From Paracoccus sp. JM45 (GTDB taxonomy: Bacteria > Pseudomonadota > Alphaproteobacteria > Rhodobacterales > Rhodobacteraceae), in assembly GCF_003590715.1 (NCBI RefSeq), contig NZ_QQVY01000003.1, positions 62,001 through 126,000 of the forward strand: a stretch of 64,000 bases of DNA. Reading direction: 5' to 3'. The notes beneath the pieces were generated by a model, which made no database searches, had not been told where the DNA came from, and saw only the letters and a list, made by a program, of their open reading frames with translations. This document shows, piece after piece, positions 8,031-17,137 of the stretch. A program made the position numbers and the translations under genes. Numbering within the stretch: the first letter of the stretch is position 1; every line of letters begins with the position of its first letter.

Positions 8031-9455
8031 ATGGCCCACAGAACCTCGTTCCGCGAATCAGTCGAGAAAATGTTCAACCACGCCGCAGGTCTGATGGATC
8101 TGTCACCGGGGCTGGAGGAAAAGATCCGGGTCTGCAACTCGACCTATACCGTGCGCTTCGGGGTGCGTCTGCGCGGCCAGATCCATACCTTTACCGGTTA
8201 CCGGTCGGTGCATTCCGAACATATGGAACCTGTAAAAGGCGGCATCCGCTATTCACTGGACGTCAATCAGGACGAAGTCGAGGCGCTGGCCGCGCTGATG
8301 ACCTATAAATGCGCGCTGGTCGAGGTTCCGTTCGGTGGCTCCAAGGGCGGTCTGTGTATCGACCCCCGCGCGTGGAACGAGGACGAGCTGGAACGCATCA
8401 CCCGCCGCTTCACCTATGAACTGTCACGCCGCAACCTGATCTCGCCCAGCCAGAACGTGCCTGCGCCCGACATGGGGACGGGTGAACGTGAAATGGCATG
8501 GATGGCTGATGCCTATAAGCGCCTGCACCCCGATGACATCAACGCCAAGGCCTGCGTTACCGGCAAGCCCAAGACCGCAGGCGGCATCGATGGCCGGGTC
8601 GAGGCGACAGGCCGCGGCGTCCAATACGCCCTGCGCGAATTTTTCCGCCATGACGACGTCATGAAACGGGCGAACCTTGAAGGCACGCTGTCAGGCAAGC
8701 GCGTCATCGTTCAGGGTCTGGGCAACGTGGGTTATCACGCCGCGCAATTCCTGTCGGCTGAAGACAAATGCCTTGTGACCTGCGTCATCGAACGCGACGG
8801 CGCGATCCTGAACCCGCAAGGCATCAATATCGACGCACTGCGTGGCCATATCCGTGCAACGGGTGGCGTGAAGGGTTTTGCCGGTGGTGACTATCATGAA
8901 AACGGTCTGGCGATGCTGGAACAGGAATGCGACATCCTGATCCCCGCCGCCGTCGAAAGCGTCATCAATTCCGACAACGCCGACCGTATCAAAACCAAAC
9001 TGATCATCGAGGCCGCGAACGGCCCCGTAACTGCTGATGCCGATGCGATCCTGCGCAGCAAGGGCATCGTAATCATTCCCGATATGTATGCCAACGCCGG
9101 TGGTGTGACGGTCTCTTATTTCGAATGGGTCAAAAACCTGTCGCAGATCAGCCTTGGCCGACTGGAACGCCGCCACGAAGAGGCCCGCGCCCGCATGCTG
9201 GTCGAGGAACTGGAACGTCTGTCCGCAGATACCGGCCTGAACTGGACCCTGTCCAAAGGCTTCAAGGAAGGCTTCCTGACCGGCGCTGACGAATTGGAAC
9301 TGGTGCGTTCGGGTCTGGACGACACGATGCGCGAATCCTTCATGAAGATGAAAGAGGTCTGGATGAACAACGCCCGTGTCGATGACATGCGGACGGCGGC
9401 CTATGTCGTGTCGATCCGCCGGATTTCGAACGTCTATAACTCGCTTGGGCTGTAA
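8031..9455 (+). CDS. Glu/Leu/Phe/Val dehydrogenase family enzyme (probable glutamate dehydrogenase)
   Basis: The 474-residue enzyme has the dimerisation/catalytic N-domain with PVKGGIRY (near residue 67) and VPFGGSKGG, containing the substrate-binding and catalytic lysines, then NVPAPDMGTG, and a Rossmann NAD(P)-binding domain with VQGLGNVGYHAAQ near residue 225. It ends in the longer C-terminal segment seen in many alphaproteobacterial members. The family deaminates L-glutamate to 2-oxoglutarate with NAD(P), or runs in reverse to assimilate ammonium. A strong AGGAGG at 8016-8021 lies nine bases before the ATG. Single-gene unit, convergent with the Sua5 gene four bases away. Coenzyme preference cannot be decided from sequence by eye. 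Confidence 0.9.
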   Translation: MAHRTSFRESVEKMFNHAAGLMDLSPGLEEKIRVCNSTYTVRFGVRLRGQIHTFTGYRSVHSEHMEPVKGGIRYSLDVNQDEVEALAALMTYKCALVEVPFGGSKGGLCIDPRAWNEDELERITRRFTYELSRRNLISPSQNVPAPDMGTGEREMAWMADAYKRLHPDDINAKACVTGKPKTAGGIDGRVEATGRGVQYALREFFRHDDVMKRANLEGTLSGKRVIVQGLGNVGYHAAQFLSAEDKCLVTCVIERDGAILNPQGINIDALRGHIRATGGVKGFAGGDYHENGLAMLEQECDILIPAAVESVINSDNADRIKTKLIIEAANGPVTADADAILRSKGIVIIPDMYANAGGVTVSYFEWVKNLSQISLGRLERRHEEARARMLVEELERLSADTGLNWTLSKGFKEGFLTGADELELVRSGLDDTMRESFMKMKEVWMNNARVDDMRTAAYVVSIRRISNVYNSLGL

Positions 9456-9458
9456 CGA

Positions 9459-10406
9459 TCAGTCCCGCGGTGCTGCGGCGCGTTTCAGGCGGTCATTGAT
9501 CGCAGCGCCCAGCCCGTGATCGGGAATCGGGGCGACTGATATCGGTCGCCCCAAGGCATCAGCCTGACGCAGCATATCGAACAGGCGGGCGGCGGCCTGG
9601 GTCAGATCGCCATTCGCCGACAGGGTAAAGGGACCATCGCTGCCAAAGGCCAGATGTGTTTCACCGGCCACCGGTGTGGCGTTCAGGCGCAGCGCGGCAT
9701 TCGGGGCATAATGGCTGGACAGCTGGCCGGGGGCGCTTGGCGCGACCGGATCGCCGTCGTGGCGCGCCAGCGGGTGTCCCAGAACCTGTGCGATCGCCTC
9801 GGCGGGGATGCCACCGGGGCGCAGCAGGGTTGCCTGACCATCTACCCAGCCGATAATCGTTGATTCCACACCGACATCGCAGGGGCCTGCATCCAGCACG
9901 GCGGCGATGCGTCCGTTCAATCCACCATCCTTAGACAAGACATGATCGGCGCTGGTCGGGCTGATCCGGCCAGATGCATTTGCCGAAGGCGCGGCCAGCG
10001 GCCCGCCAAAGGCGCGCAGCAAGGCCCGCGCCACCGGATGCGCCGGAACGCGCAGTCCGATCGTGTCCAGCCCCGCCGTCACCAACCCCGCAATCCCCGC
10101 ATCATCGCGCAGCGGCAGCACCAGCGTCAGCGCCCCCGGCCAGAAAGCATCGGCCAGCGCCTGTGCCTGCGGCGTCACTGTCGCAATGGCCGCCACGGCA
10201 GCAGCGTCGGGCAAATGGACGATCAGCGGATTAAAGCTGGGCCGGCCTTTCGCCTGATAGATGCGGGCGACCGCTTCCCCGTTGCGGGCATCGGCGGCAA
10301 GGCCATAGACAGTCTCGGTCGGGATGGCGACGGTCTGGCCGTCAGACAGCAGGTCGCTGGCGCGGGTCAGGCCGTCTGTATCGGGGATCAGTCGAAGGGT
10401 CTGCAT
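9459..10406 (-). CDS. Threonylcarbamoyl-AMP synthase (Sua5/TsaC type)
   Basis: From the ATG at 10404-10406 the protein is 315 residues: a YrdC domain (GQTVAIPTETVYGLAADA, KGRPSFNPLIVH, TVTLVLP-like ALTLVLPLR, SANASGRISPT) followed by the smaller C-terminal Sua5 domain (PGQLSSHYAPNAALRL). It makes L-threonylcarbamoyladenylate from threonine, bicarbonate and ATP, the first step of the t6A modification of ANN-decoding tRNAs. The open frame continues upstream to 10703, but that extension lacks family resemblance and overlaps the divergent acyl-CoA dehydrogenase. The promoter must lie in the 110-base gap between the two. Confidence 0.9.
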   Translation of the reverse strand: MQTLRLIPDTDGLTRASDLLSDGQTVAIPTETVYGLAADARNGEAVARIYQAKGRPSFNPLIVHLPDAAAVAAIATVTPQAQALADAFWPGALTLVLPLRDDAGIAGLVTAGLDTIGLRVPAHPVARALLRAFGGPLAAPSANASGRISPTSADHVLSKDGGLNGRIAAVLDAGPCDVGVESTIIGWVDGQATLLRPGGIPAEAIAQVLGHPLARHDGDPVAPSAPGQLSSHYAPNAALRLNATPVAGETHLAFGSDGPFTLSANGDLTQAAARLFDMLRQADALGRPISVAPIPDHGLGAAINDRLKRAAAPRD

Positions 10407-10517
10407 GTGTGACGCGGGGTTTTGGTTGAGCCTGCGGGTGTCGCGGCCCAAGATGGGAATGAACCGTTCTGATAGTCGCGCCGGCCCAAGATGCCAAGGC
10501 GCTTGGAGGAGGACTCG

Positions 10518-12215
10518 ATGAGCTATAAGGCACCAGTCGAACAGATCGACTTTATCCTGACCCATATCGTGCCCTTCGGAGAATTGGCCGGAACCGAACA
10601 TTTCGCCGAAGCCACCGCCGAAACCGCCACCGCCATCCTGTCCGAGGCTGGCAAGCTGGCATCCAACGTGCTGGCGCCTTTGAACATGGCGGGCGACGCG
10701 CATCCGGCGCGCTTGGAAAACGGCGTGGTGCGGTCGTCACCGGGGTTTGCCGAGGGCTTTCGTGCCATCGCCAATGGCGGCTGGGTCGGTGTTTCTGCGG
10801 ACCCCGAATATGGCGGCATGGGCCTGCCGCAGGCGCTGAACATGGCTGTGGCCGAAATGATGTCGGGGGCCTGTCTGGCGCTGCAGCTGAACCCGCTACT
10901 GACCCAAGGCCAGATCGAGGCGCTGGAACATCATGCCAGCGATGAACTGAAGGCGACCTATCTGCCCAAGCTGATCAGCGGCGAATGGTCCGGCACGATG
11001 AACCTGACCGAACCGGGCGCGGGCAGCGATGTCGGCGCGTTGGTCACCAAGGCCGTGCCCGCAGATGATGGCAGCTACCGCATCACCGGACAGAAAATCT
11101 ATATCACCTGGGGCGACAGCGATGTGACCAGCAACGTCTGCCATCTGGTGCTGGCGCGACTGCCGGATGCGGCCAAGGGAACGCGGGGCATCAGCCTGTT
11201 CATGGTGCCGAAGTTCCTGCCCGACGATCAGGGCAATCCCGGCGTTGCCAATGACCTGAAGGTCGTCAGCCTTGAGGAAAAGCTGGGCATCCACGGCAGC
11301 CCGACATGTGTCATGAGCTTTGAGGGCGCCAAAGGCTGGCTGGTCGGTGCCGAACACAAAGGCATGGCCGCGATGTTCACGATGATGAACTGCGCCCGCC
11401 TTGGCGTCGGCATGCAGGGCATCGGCGTGGCCGAAGCGGCGCTGCAAAAGGCCGTCGCCTATGCCATTGATCGCAACCAGATGGGGCCGATCATCCAGCA
11501 CCCCGATGTCCGCCGCATGCTGGCCACCGCACGGGCCGAAGTTTTCGCCGCCCGCTCTATCGGGCTGGCATGTGCCACGGCCATCGATATGGCGCGCGCC
11601 ACGGGTGATGCCGACCAGAACGCCCGCGCGGCCTTCCTGACGCCGATCGCCAAGGCCTATGGCACCGATGTCGGCATCCGCGTGTCCGACATGGGCGTGC
11701 AGGTCCATGGCGGCATGGGCTATGTCGAGGAAACGGGTGCGGCCCAGTATTTCCGTGATGTGCGCATCACCTCGATCTATGAAGGCACCAACGGCATTCA
11801 GGCGATGGATCTGGTCGGGCGCAAACTGTCCGATGGCGGCGACGCTGCCATGCGTCTGCTGGATGAAATCTCGGACGGGGCCAAGGCGGCGCAATCGGCG
11901 CATCCCGAACTGGCGCATCAACTGTGGCAGGCCACCGAAACCCTGCGCGAGGCGACGCAATCCCTGTTAGAGGCCGAAATGCCGGTGCGTTTTGCCGGTG
12001 CGACATCCTATCTGTCGGCCTTCGCGCGGGTCTTGGGCGGGCATTATCATCTGCGTGCGGCGTCCAACGGCAACGCATCGCATGTAGCATTGGCACAGGT
12101 GTTCATGGCGCGGGTTCTGCCTCGTTACGCCGGTGATCTGGCCGAGGCGCAAGCAGGTCTGGCCGATCTGACCGCCATAAGCGACGCGGCTCTTGCCGGC
12201 GATTTCGCGGCGTGA
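10518..12215 (+). CDS. Acyl-CoA dehydrogenase, DmdC-like subfamily
   Basis: The 565-residue flavoprotein has the long form of the acyl-CoA dehydrogenase fold: N-terminal helical domain, the MNLTEPGAGSDVG stretch of the middle beta domain, the C-terminal helical domain with QVHGGMGYVEE and SIYEGTNGIQAMDL, plus an added C-terminal domain. This layout matches the subfamily that includes 3-methylmercaptopropionyl-CoA dehydrogenase DmdC, but many members act on other short or medium acyl-CoAs, so the substrate is open. GGAGGAGG at 10505-10512 places the start at 10518 rather than the in-frame 10491. Its stop overlaps the next gene (GTGA). Electrons would go to ETF and then the ETF-QO encoded at 17330. 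Confidence 0.87.
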   Translation: MSYKAPVEQIDFILTHIVPFGELAGTEHFAEATAETATAILSEAGKLASNVLAPLNMAGDAHPARLENGVVRSSPGFAEGFRAIANGGWVGVSADPEYGGMGLPQALNMAVAEMMSGACLALQLNPLLTQGQIEALEHHASDELKATYLPKLISGEWSGTMNLTEPGAGSDVGALVTKAVPADDGSYRITGQKIYITWGDSDVTSNVCHLVLARLPDAAKGTRGISLFMVPKFLPDDQGNPGVANDLKVVSLEEKLGIHGSPTCVMSFEGAKGWLVGAEHKGMAAMFTMMNCARLGVGMQGIGVAEAALQKAVAYAIDRNQMGPIIQHPDVRRMLATARAEVFAARSIGLACATAIDMARATGDADQNARAAFLTPIAKAYGTDVGIRVSDMGVQVHGGMGYVEETGAAQYFRDVRITSIYEGTNGIQAMDLVGRKLSDGGDAAMRLLDEISDGAKAAQSAHPELAHQLWQATETLREATQSLLEAEMPVRFAGATSYLSAFARVLGGHYHLRAASNGNASHVALAQVFMARVLPRYAGDLAEAQAGLADLTAISDAALAGDFAA

Positions 12216-13234
12216 TTCGCACGCCCTTTCCGACACCTCCTGCCGAGGGGCAGGCGATTGCCGTCGCCCCCGGCGTTTTATGGATGCGCCTGCCGCTGCC
12301 GATGGCGCTGGATCACGTCAATGTCTATGCGCTGGATGACGGCGATGGCTGGACCATCGTCGATACCGGTTTTGATACCAAACATGCCCGCGATATCTGG
12401 ACGGCATTGCGGGCCGGTCCCTTGCAGGGGCGGCGCATCAAGCGGGTGATCGGGTCCCATCACCACCCCGACCATGTCGGCCTGCTGGGCTGGTTCATGG
12501 AAACCGATAACGCCGACCTGATGATGAGCCGCACCGCATGGCTGACCGCGCGCATGCTAACGCTGGATGAACAGACCGAAGCCAGCCCGCAGCAGGTGGC
12601 GTTCTGGCGCAAGGCAGGGATGCCCGCTGAAATGTTGGCGACCCGTGCCACCGCGCGACCGTTCAACTTTGCTGATGTCGTGCACCCTCTGCCCATCGGG
12701 TTCACCCGCCTGAGCGAAGGCGATGTTGTGCATTTTGGCCAACGCAGCTGGCGCGTGGCGATGGGGCACGGGCATGCACCCTGCCATGCGACCTTCTGGT
12801 CGCAGGATGATGATCTGGTGATCGGCGGGGATCAGCTGTTATCCTCGATCTCGCCCAATCTGGGGGTCTATCCGACCGAACCCGCCGCCGATCCCGTGGC
12901 CGAGTTTCTGGAAAGCTGCACCCGCCTTCTGGACCTTGCCCGCGATGACCAACTGGTTCTGTCCGGACACAAGCTGCCATTCACAGGGCTGCCCTTCCGC
13001 CTGCGGCAGATGATTGAAAACCACCGCAACGGCCTGACCCGCCTGCGGGGCGTATTGGCCGAAGGGCCGCGCACAGCGGTCGGTTGTTTCGATATCCTGT
13101 TCAAACGCCACATAGGTGATGGTGAATTCGGATTGGCGCTGGTCGAGGCTGTCGCCCATATCAACCACCTGCACCGTGCGGGTCTGATCACAGCGGTCGG
13201 GGAAACCGATGGTGCGACGCTGTGGGGGGCGTGA
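12212..13234 (+). CDS. MBL-fold metallo-hydrolase
   Basis: The 340-residue protein has the metallo-beta-lactamase fold signature SHHHPDHVG at about residue 87-95 with further metal ligands (GHGHAPCH near 190, GGDQLL near 209, SGHKLPF near 250), and a C-terminal helical domain resembling LACTB2-like hydrolases. It starts at a GTG whose last bases form the stop of the preceding acyl-CoA dehydrogenase, so the two are translationally coupled and likely function together, for instance in acyl-thioester or related ester turnover. That pathway role is inference from gene order; the hydrolysed bond is not known. Confidence 0.85.
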   Translation: MIRTPFPTPPAEGQAIAVAPGVLWMRLPLPMALDHVNVYALDDGDGWTIVDTGFDTKHARDIWTALRAGPLQGRRIKRVIGSHHHPDHVGLLGWFMETDNADLMMSRTAWLTARMLTLDEQTEASPQQVAFWRKAGMPAEMLATRATARPFNFADVVHPLPIGFTRLSEGDVVHFGQRSWRVAMGHGHAPCHATFWSQDDDLVIGGDQLLSSISPNLGVYPTEPAADPVAEFLESCTRLLDLARDDQLVLSGHKLPFTGLPFRLRQMIENHRNGLTRLRGVLAEGPRTAVGCFDILFKRHIGDGEFGLALVEAVAHINHLHRAGLITAVGETDGATLWGA

Positions 13235-13287
13235 CAGGCGGGTTGGTTTCGGCTATCGCAGATAAAACGCAAACACGAGGTTACGTC

Positions 13288-13440
13288 ATGGCCGAACAAC
13301 GCGACAATTCTTACAGCACGCCCGGTACGATGGATATCACCGAACAGCAAAAGACATTTGCGGGCTTTATCCGCGCAGCGATCTGGGTCATCGGCCTGTC
13401 CTGCGCCGCGCTGGTCTTCATGGCCCTGACGAACGCCTGA
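13288..13440 (+). CDS. aa3-type cytochrome c oxidase subunit IV
   Basis: A 50-residue protein with a polar N-terminus (GTMDITEQQKTFAGFIR) and one C-terminal membrane helix. The MDI-x-E-x-QKTFxGF pattern followed by a single helix is that of the small bacterial aa3-oxidase subunit IV family (PF07835), first seen in the Paracoccus and Rhodobacter enzymes, which contacts subunits I and III. The open frame extends upstream to 13222, but the ATG at 13288 gives the family's normal length and follows a GAGGTT. The other oxidase subunits are not in this window. Confidence 0.85.
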   Translation: MAEQRDNSYSTPGTMDITEQQKTFAGFIRAAIWVIGLSCAALVFMALTNA

Positions 13441-13456
13441 TCAGGGACTGATCGAT

Positions 13457-14083
13457 ATGAAAAGACGCGTCTTTCTGGCGGCGGCCTTGCCGACCGTTCT
13501 TGCCGCCTGCGGTGCCGATAATATCTGGGCCAGCGACGAACGGGTGCGCGCGGCGCGTTTCGTGTCGGATCAGCCGCCCTCGATCACGCTGATGACCGTC
13601 ATCGGCATCCCGCGGGGGGAAGGGGGTCATTCGGCCTTGCTGATCAACGGCAGCCAGCGCGTCATCTATGACCCTGCGGGCAGCTGGCGGCATCCCTATA
13701 TTCCCGAACGTCATGACGTGCTGTACGGGATCAACGACAATTACAAAGCTTTCTATATCGATTACCACGCGCGTGAGACGTATTATGTCGCCGAAGACAC
13801 GGTATTCGTCTCGCGTGAGGTGGCCGATATCGCCATCCGTCGGGCCGAGGCGAATGGCGCGGCCAATAAAAGCTTCTGCGCGATTGAAACGGGCACCGTT
13901 CTGTCCGGCGTTCCGGGATTTCAAGGTGCGCCGCGCGGATTTTCACCGCTCAAGCTGCGCAACTGGTTCCTGACCCTGCCGAACGTGCAGTCGCGCCGCA
14001 ATATGGATGGTGATCCGGCCAATAACCATGACGTCCTGCTGCAGCAAAAGGACGGCACGATCCACGGTTATCCCAGAACGTAA
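13457..14083 (+). CDS. Lipoprotein with papain-like (permuted NlpC/P60-like) motifs, function unknown
   Basis: The 208-residue protein carries a lipoprotein signal with lipobox LAAC at about residue 18. The mature part contains GGHSALLING near residue 57 and NKSFCAIETGTVL near residue 138; a His in a GHSAL context followed much later by a Cys in an N-x-x-FC context is the order seen in circularly permuted papain-fold proteins. I infer a possible cysteine peptidase, amidase or acyltransferase fold from this alone. It follows the oxidase subunit IV gene by 16 bases on the same strand and may be co-transcribed. Its 3' end overlaps azlD on the other strand by 16 bases. Confidence 0.7.
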   Translation: MKRRVFLAAALPTVLAACGADNIWASDERVRAARFVSDQPPSITLMTVIGIPRGEGGHSALLINGSQRVIYDPAGSWRHPYIPERHDVLYGINDNYKAFYIDYHARETYYVAEDTVFVSREVADIAIRRAEANGAANKSFCAIETGTVLSGVPGFQGAPRGFSPLKLRNWFLTLPNVQSRRNMDGDPANNHDVLLQQKDGTIHGYPRT

Positions 14084-14397
14084 AGCAGGCCGAACAGAGT
14101 GCTGCCACCGGCAATAATCGCCAGCAGCACGTTTTTCGTCAGCACACCGACCGCCACCGTGGCGGTCGCTGCAGCAATGCGTGCGGGGTCGGTTTCGCCA
14201 TTGGTGGCGGCAGGCCAGACGACCAGCGGTGCAACCAGCGCAGGCAGGACGGCAACCGGAGTATAGCGCAGCATGCGCAGCACCCATTCCGGCAGCTCTT
14301 TATTGCCCAATGCGCCAAGGAACGACCAGCGCAGCAGGAAGGTGCCGATACCCAGCACGATGATGATCGTCCAGATCTGGAATGCGGATGCCTGCAT
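14068..14397 (-). CDS. azlD: AzlD-family branched-chain amino acid export subunit
   Basis: A 109-residue protein with four hydrophobic segments and a WVLRMLRYTPVAVLPALVAP stretch in the second, the usual AzlD pattern. AzlD is the small partner of AzlC in a two-component exporter of branched-chain amino acids and analogues. The start lies two bases after the azlC stop, so the two are one operon. It ends overlapping the convergent lipoprotein gene. Confidence 0.86.
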   Translation of the reverse strand: MQASAFQIWTIIIVLGIGTFLLRWSFLGALGNKELPEWVLRMLRYTPVAVLPALVAPLVVWPAATNGETDPARIAAATATVAVGVLTKNVLLAIIAGGSTLFGLLYVLG

Positions 14398-14399
14398 GG

Positions 14400-15179
14400 T
14401 TATGCCTCTGATCTGGGTTGGGTGCGGGCCTCGACCACAGCGCCGGTGGCCATGCCAAGGGGGGCGGCGATCAGTAGACCCAGCCCCGACGGCATTCCCG
14501 CCAGCAACAGCGCCGCGGCAATTGCCACAAAACAGGCGGCCAGATGCGCCGTCGTCCGCAGCATCGGCGCGATCATGGCCAAAAAGGTGATCGGCAGCGC
14601 AAAATCCAGCGCGATGTCGTCAGGGATGGCATCGCCCAAGGTCGCGCCAGCCCATGTCGACAGCATCCACGGCCCGCATAGCACCAGCGCCCCCCCCGCA
14701 AAATAGGCCAGACGCTGGTTGATGGTCAGCTTGGGATGGCGTTCGAAATGCTGGATCGACAGGGCAAAGGTCTGGTCGATCAGCGCATAGGAAATCCACG
14801 CTTTCTGCTTTGCCGTTGCATCGCGCAGCCAAGGCATCAACGAGGCTGAATACATCGCCATCCGCAGATTGACCGCCAGACCCGACAGGATGATGACAAT
14901 GGTCGGGGCGTTGTCCTGCAACAGCTGGACAGCGGTAAACTGCGATGCACCCGCCAGAACCAGCACTGAAAACCCCATGACCTGCCGGACGTTCAAACCC
15001 GCCTCGGTTGCAACAACGCCGAACAGCACCGCAAAGGGGATAATCACGATCAGAAAAGGCAGGGCTTGCGTGATCCCATAGAAAAACGCGGCACGCGGGC
15101 TGCGGGCAAGGGCCTTGGCCGAGGCGGCATCGGCGGGCGGTTGCCGATGGTCGGGGCGGGGTTCTGGGGTCGGTGACAT
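14400..15179 (-). CDS. azlC: AzlC-family branched-chain amino acid permease
   Basis: From the ATG at 15177-15179 the protein is 259 residues: a polar tail of about 30 residues, then membrane segments starting with PFLIVIIPFAVLFGVVATEAG, the conserved AGASQFTAVQLL and NLRMAMYSASLMPWL segments of AzlC, and further helices. The frame runs upstream to 15410 but that part overlaps the divergent acetyltransferase gene and has no membrane character. AzlC with AzlD exports branched-chain amino acids or analogues. Only 40 bases separate this start from the divergent acetyltransferase start. Confidence 0.88.
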   Translation of the reverse strand: MSPTPEPRPDHRQPPADAASAKALARSPRAAFFYGITQALPFLIVIIPFAVLFGVVATEAGLNVRQVMGFSVLVLAGASQFTAVQLLQDNAPTIVIILSGLAVNLRMAMYSASLMPWLRDATAKQKAWISYALIDQTFALSIQHFERHPKLTINQRLAYFAGGALVLCGPWMLSTWAGATLGDAIPDDIALDFALPITFLAMIAPMLRTTAHLAACFVAIAAALLLAGMPSGLGLLIAAPLGMATGAVVEARTQPRSEA

Positions 15180-15219
15180 GGCGCTTTCGTCTTGTCGGTA
15201 ATCGCGGCACCTTGCTTGC

Positions 15220-15765
15220 ATGATGCGCAACACATGGCAAGGCCGACAGGGCCGTATCCTAAGCCCCGTTCCCGATGCCACGCTGTCAGCGGCGGCGGCG
15301 CTGTGGCGTGGGCATTTCGGTGGCAAGAACCGTTTCGACCCCGCTCGCGGGGTTGTGGCCATCGGTGCCGAGGGGCAGGTGATGGGCGTCATGGGGCTGC
15401 GCGACGGCAAAGGTGGGTTCTATTGCGGCGGGGACGGGCTGCTTGGCCGGCTTTATCGTCCTGCACCGCCAACACGTGATCTGGTAATCGACGGCATTGC
15501 AGTCAGCGAACGCCGGATCGGGGTGGGGCAGGCTTTGGTTGAATATGCGTGCAAAATCGCGGAGAACCGCCATTTCCCCGGACTTCGGGCCGAGGTTCGC
15601 GGGTCGAACCACGGCGCGCTGGTTTTTTATGACCGGCTTGGATTTATGTCACAGGGGGCGGGGCGCTATGGCCTGCCATGGTGGGGACAGGTCCATATTT
15701 TGCGCCGCGATGCGGTTCTGACCGATGCAGGCCTAACCGAAGATACCCGAGACCCGCCCCAGTAA
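15220..15765 (+). CDS. GNAT-family N-acetyltransferase
   Basis: A 181-residue acetyltransferase. The conserved acetyl-CoA-binding region is VIDGIAVSERRIGVGQALV (about residues 88-107), followed by the family's strand and NHGALVFYDRLGF near 130-142. The RxxGxG/A pattern is RRIGVG. Substrate not predictable. The ribosome-binding site is weak, and the start may be the second ATG. Its 3' end overlaps the convergent membrane-protein gene by 33 bases. Confidence 0.8.
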   Translation: MMRNTWQGRQGRILSPVPDATLSAAAALWRGHFGGKNRFDPARGVVAIGAEGQVMGVMGLRDGKGGFYCGGDGLLGRLYRPAPPTRDLVIDGIAVSERRIGVGQALVEYACKIAENRHFPGLRAEVRGSNHGALVFYDRLGFMSQGAGRYGLPWWGQVHILRRDAVLTDAGLTEDTRDPPQ

Positions 15766-16614
15766 CATGAATGCCCGTGCCGACCGTGTATCGGCCAGAA
15801 CCGAGATCTGGATATCATCCAGTTCGGGGACCACCCTTTCGATCAGGCTGTCAAAGTTGCGCAGGAAATGCTGGGCGGTGTCTCGGAAGACCTCGTCCTG
15901 ATCCATCATGCCAGTGACGATTTCCATCGCCTCGGGGTCATGGATGCCGCCAAGGGCCGCAACGGCGCTGCCGCGTTCGCCATCTGCAAAGCGACGCCAG
16001 ACGTCGGGACGAGCCGCTTCGGGGGGCATATTGTCCATATAGACGTCGCGTCCGGCCATCAGCGTCACGACATCCTGCGCGGACCGCAAAACGCGCGAAT
16101 TGGCGGGATCCTTCAGCGACAGGCGCAGGGCGTCGATCGCCTCCTGATCGTCGGGGCCGTCAGGGAAATTCAGCGCACGGATCAGGGTGACCGAATCGAC
16201 GGGGTCACCGGTCGGTGCCTCGGGGCGGGCGGGCCGTTCGTTGATGACAGGGCGGGGTTGGACCGGTGCCGGAACAGATGCGGGTCGGGCCGGTTCTGCC
16301 GCTTCAAGCGGATAGTCATCAGCGGGTTGGTAGTCAGGCTGCAACCGGTTCAGGCGGTCGCGCAATTCCTGCGCTTCGGCCCGCAGGATCGCCAGTTGAC
16401 GCCCAAGCGACACGCCAAGCCAGACCAAGGCCACAGGCAGGACGATGCCCGCCGTAGCCACCAATCGGGCGATGCCGCCCGATGCGTCTTCCTGTGGCGG
16501 GGTCAATATCCAGAACAAGGCGACCAGCAGCAACCAGCCGCCCGTCAGGGCAAAACCCACCGTGGTGATGCGATCCCGCATCGCCAGACTAGAGATGCGT
16601 GCTATCACCGACAT
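15733..16614 (-). CDS. Conserved membrane protein, function unknown
   Basis: From 16614 the product is 293 residues. Two membrane helices lie at about residues 17-38 and 48-70, followed by a short coiled coil (RQLAILRAEAQELRDRL), a Pro-rich linker, and a soluble C-terminal alpha-helical domain of about 150 residues containing the repeated DPxxAMEIVTGMMDQDEVF-type acidic helices. The start at 16614 sits five bases after the greA stop; an earlier in-frame ATG at 16662 would run back into greA. I recognise no named domain. Position behind greA suggests co-transcription with it. Confidence 0.68.
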   Translation of the reverse strand: MSVIARISSLAMRDRITTVGFALTGGWLLLVALFWILTPPQEDASGGIARLVATAGIVLPVALVWLGVSLGRQLAILRAEAQELRDRLNRLQPDYQPADDYPLEAAEPARPASVPAPVQPRPVINERPARPEAPTGDPVDSVTLIRALNFPDGPDDQEAIDALRLSLKDPANSRVLRSAQDVVTLMAGRDVYMDNMPPEAARPDVWRRFADGERGSAVAALGGIHDPEAMEIVTGMMDQDEVFRDTAQHFLRNFDSLIERVVPELDDIQISVLADTRSARAFMLLGRVSGIFG

Positions 16615-16618
16615 AAAC

Positions 16619-17089
16619 TTACTCGTACCTGATCGCGATAATTTCGTAGCTGCGCTGCCCACCGGGGGTCACAACCTCGACACTGTCACCTTCGTCCTTG
16701 CCGATCAAGGCGCGGGCCAGAGGTGAGCGGATGTTCAGACGGGCGTTTTCGATATCGGCCTCGGCCTCGCCGACGATCTGATAGGTGCGTTCTTCTTCGG
16801 TATCCTCGTCAATCAGATCGACAGTGGCCCCGAATTTGATGCTGCCCGACAGTTTGGCAGGGTCGAACACCTCGGCCCGCGACAAGATGCCTTCCAGTTC
16901 CTTGATGCGGCCTTCGACAAAGCCCTGCTTTTCGCGTGCGGCGTGATATTCGGCGTTTTCCGAAAGATCGCCATGTTCGCGCGCTTCGGCGATGGCGCGA
17001 ATGATGGCGGGGCGTTCCTTCGATTTCAGGTGGCCCATTTCAAGTTCCAGCCGTTCACAGCCCTTGCGGGTCATCGGTATCTTATCCAT
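16619..17089 (-). CDS. greA: Transcription elongation factor GreA
   Basis: From the ATG at 17087-17089 the protein is 156 residues, the standard GreA length. The N-terminal coiled coil carries the family signature ([20 protein letters not shown] followed by DLSENAEYH), whose tip acidic residues enter the RNA polymerase secondary channel and stimulate cleavage of backtracked transcripts; the C-terminal FKBP-like domain ends in [18 protein letters not shown]. The frame extends 12 residues further upstream, but the family start is [10 protein letters not shown]. Divergent from etfQO. Confidence 0.95.
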   Translation of the reverse strand: MDKIPMTRKGCERLELEMGHLKSKERPAIIRAIAEAREHGDLSENAEYHAAREKQGFVEGRIKELEGILSRAEVFDPAKLSGSIKFGATVDLIDEDTEEERTYQIVGEAEADIENARLNIRSPLARALIGKDEGDSVEVVTPGGQRSYEIIAIRYE

Positions 17090-17137
17090 CGCTGCCCTGT
17101 CCTTATGGGATGCGTTTGCATGCAAGTCCTAAGGCAA

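Noticed and set aside
10407..10703. N-terminal extension of the Sua5 frame
   Set aside because: Overlaps the divergent acyl-CoA dehydrogenase start and its strong GGAGGAGG; Sua5 proteins begin just before the TETVYGL segment.
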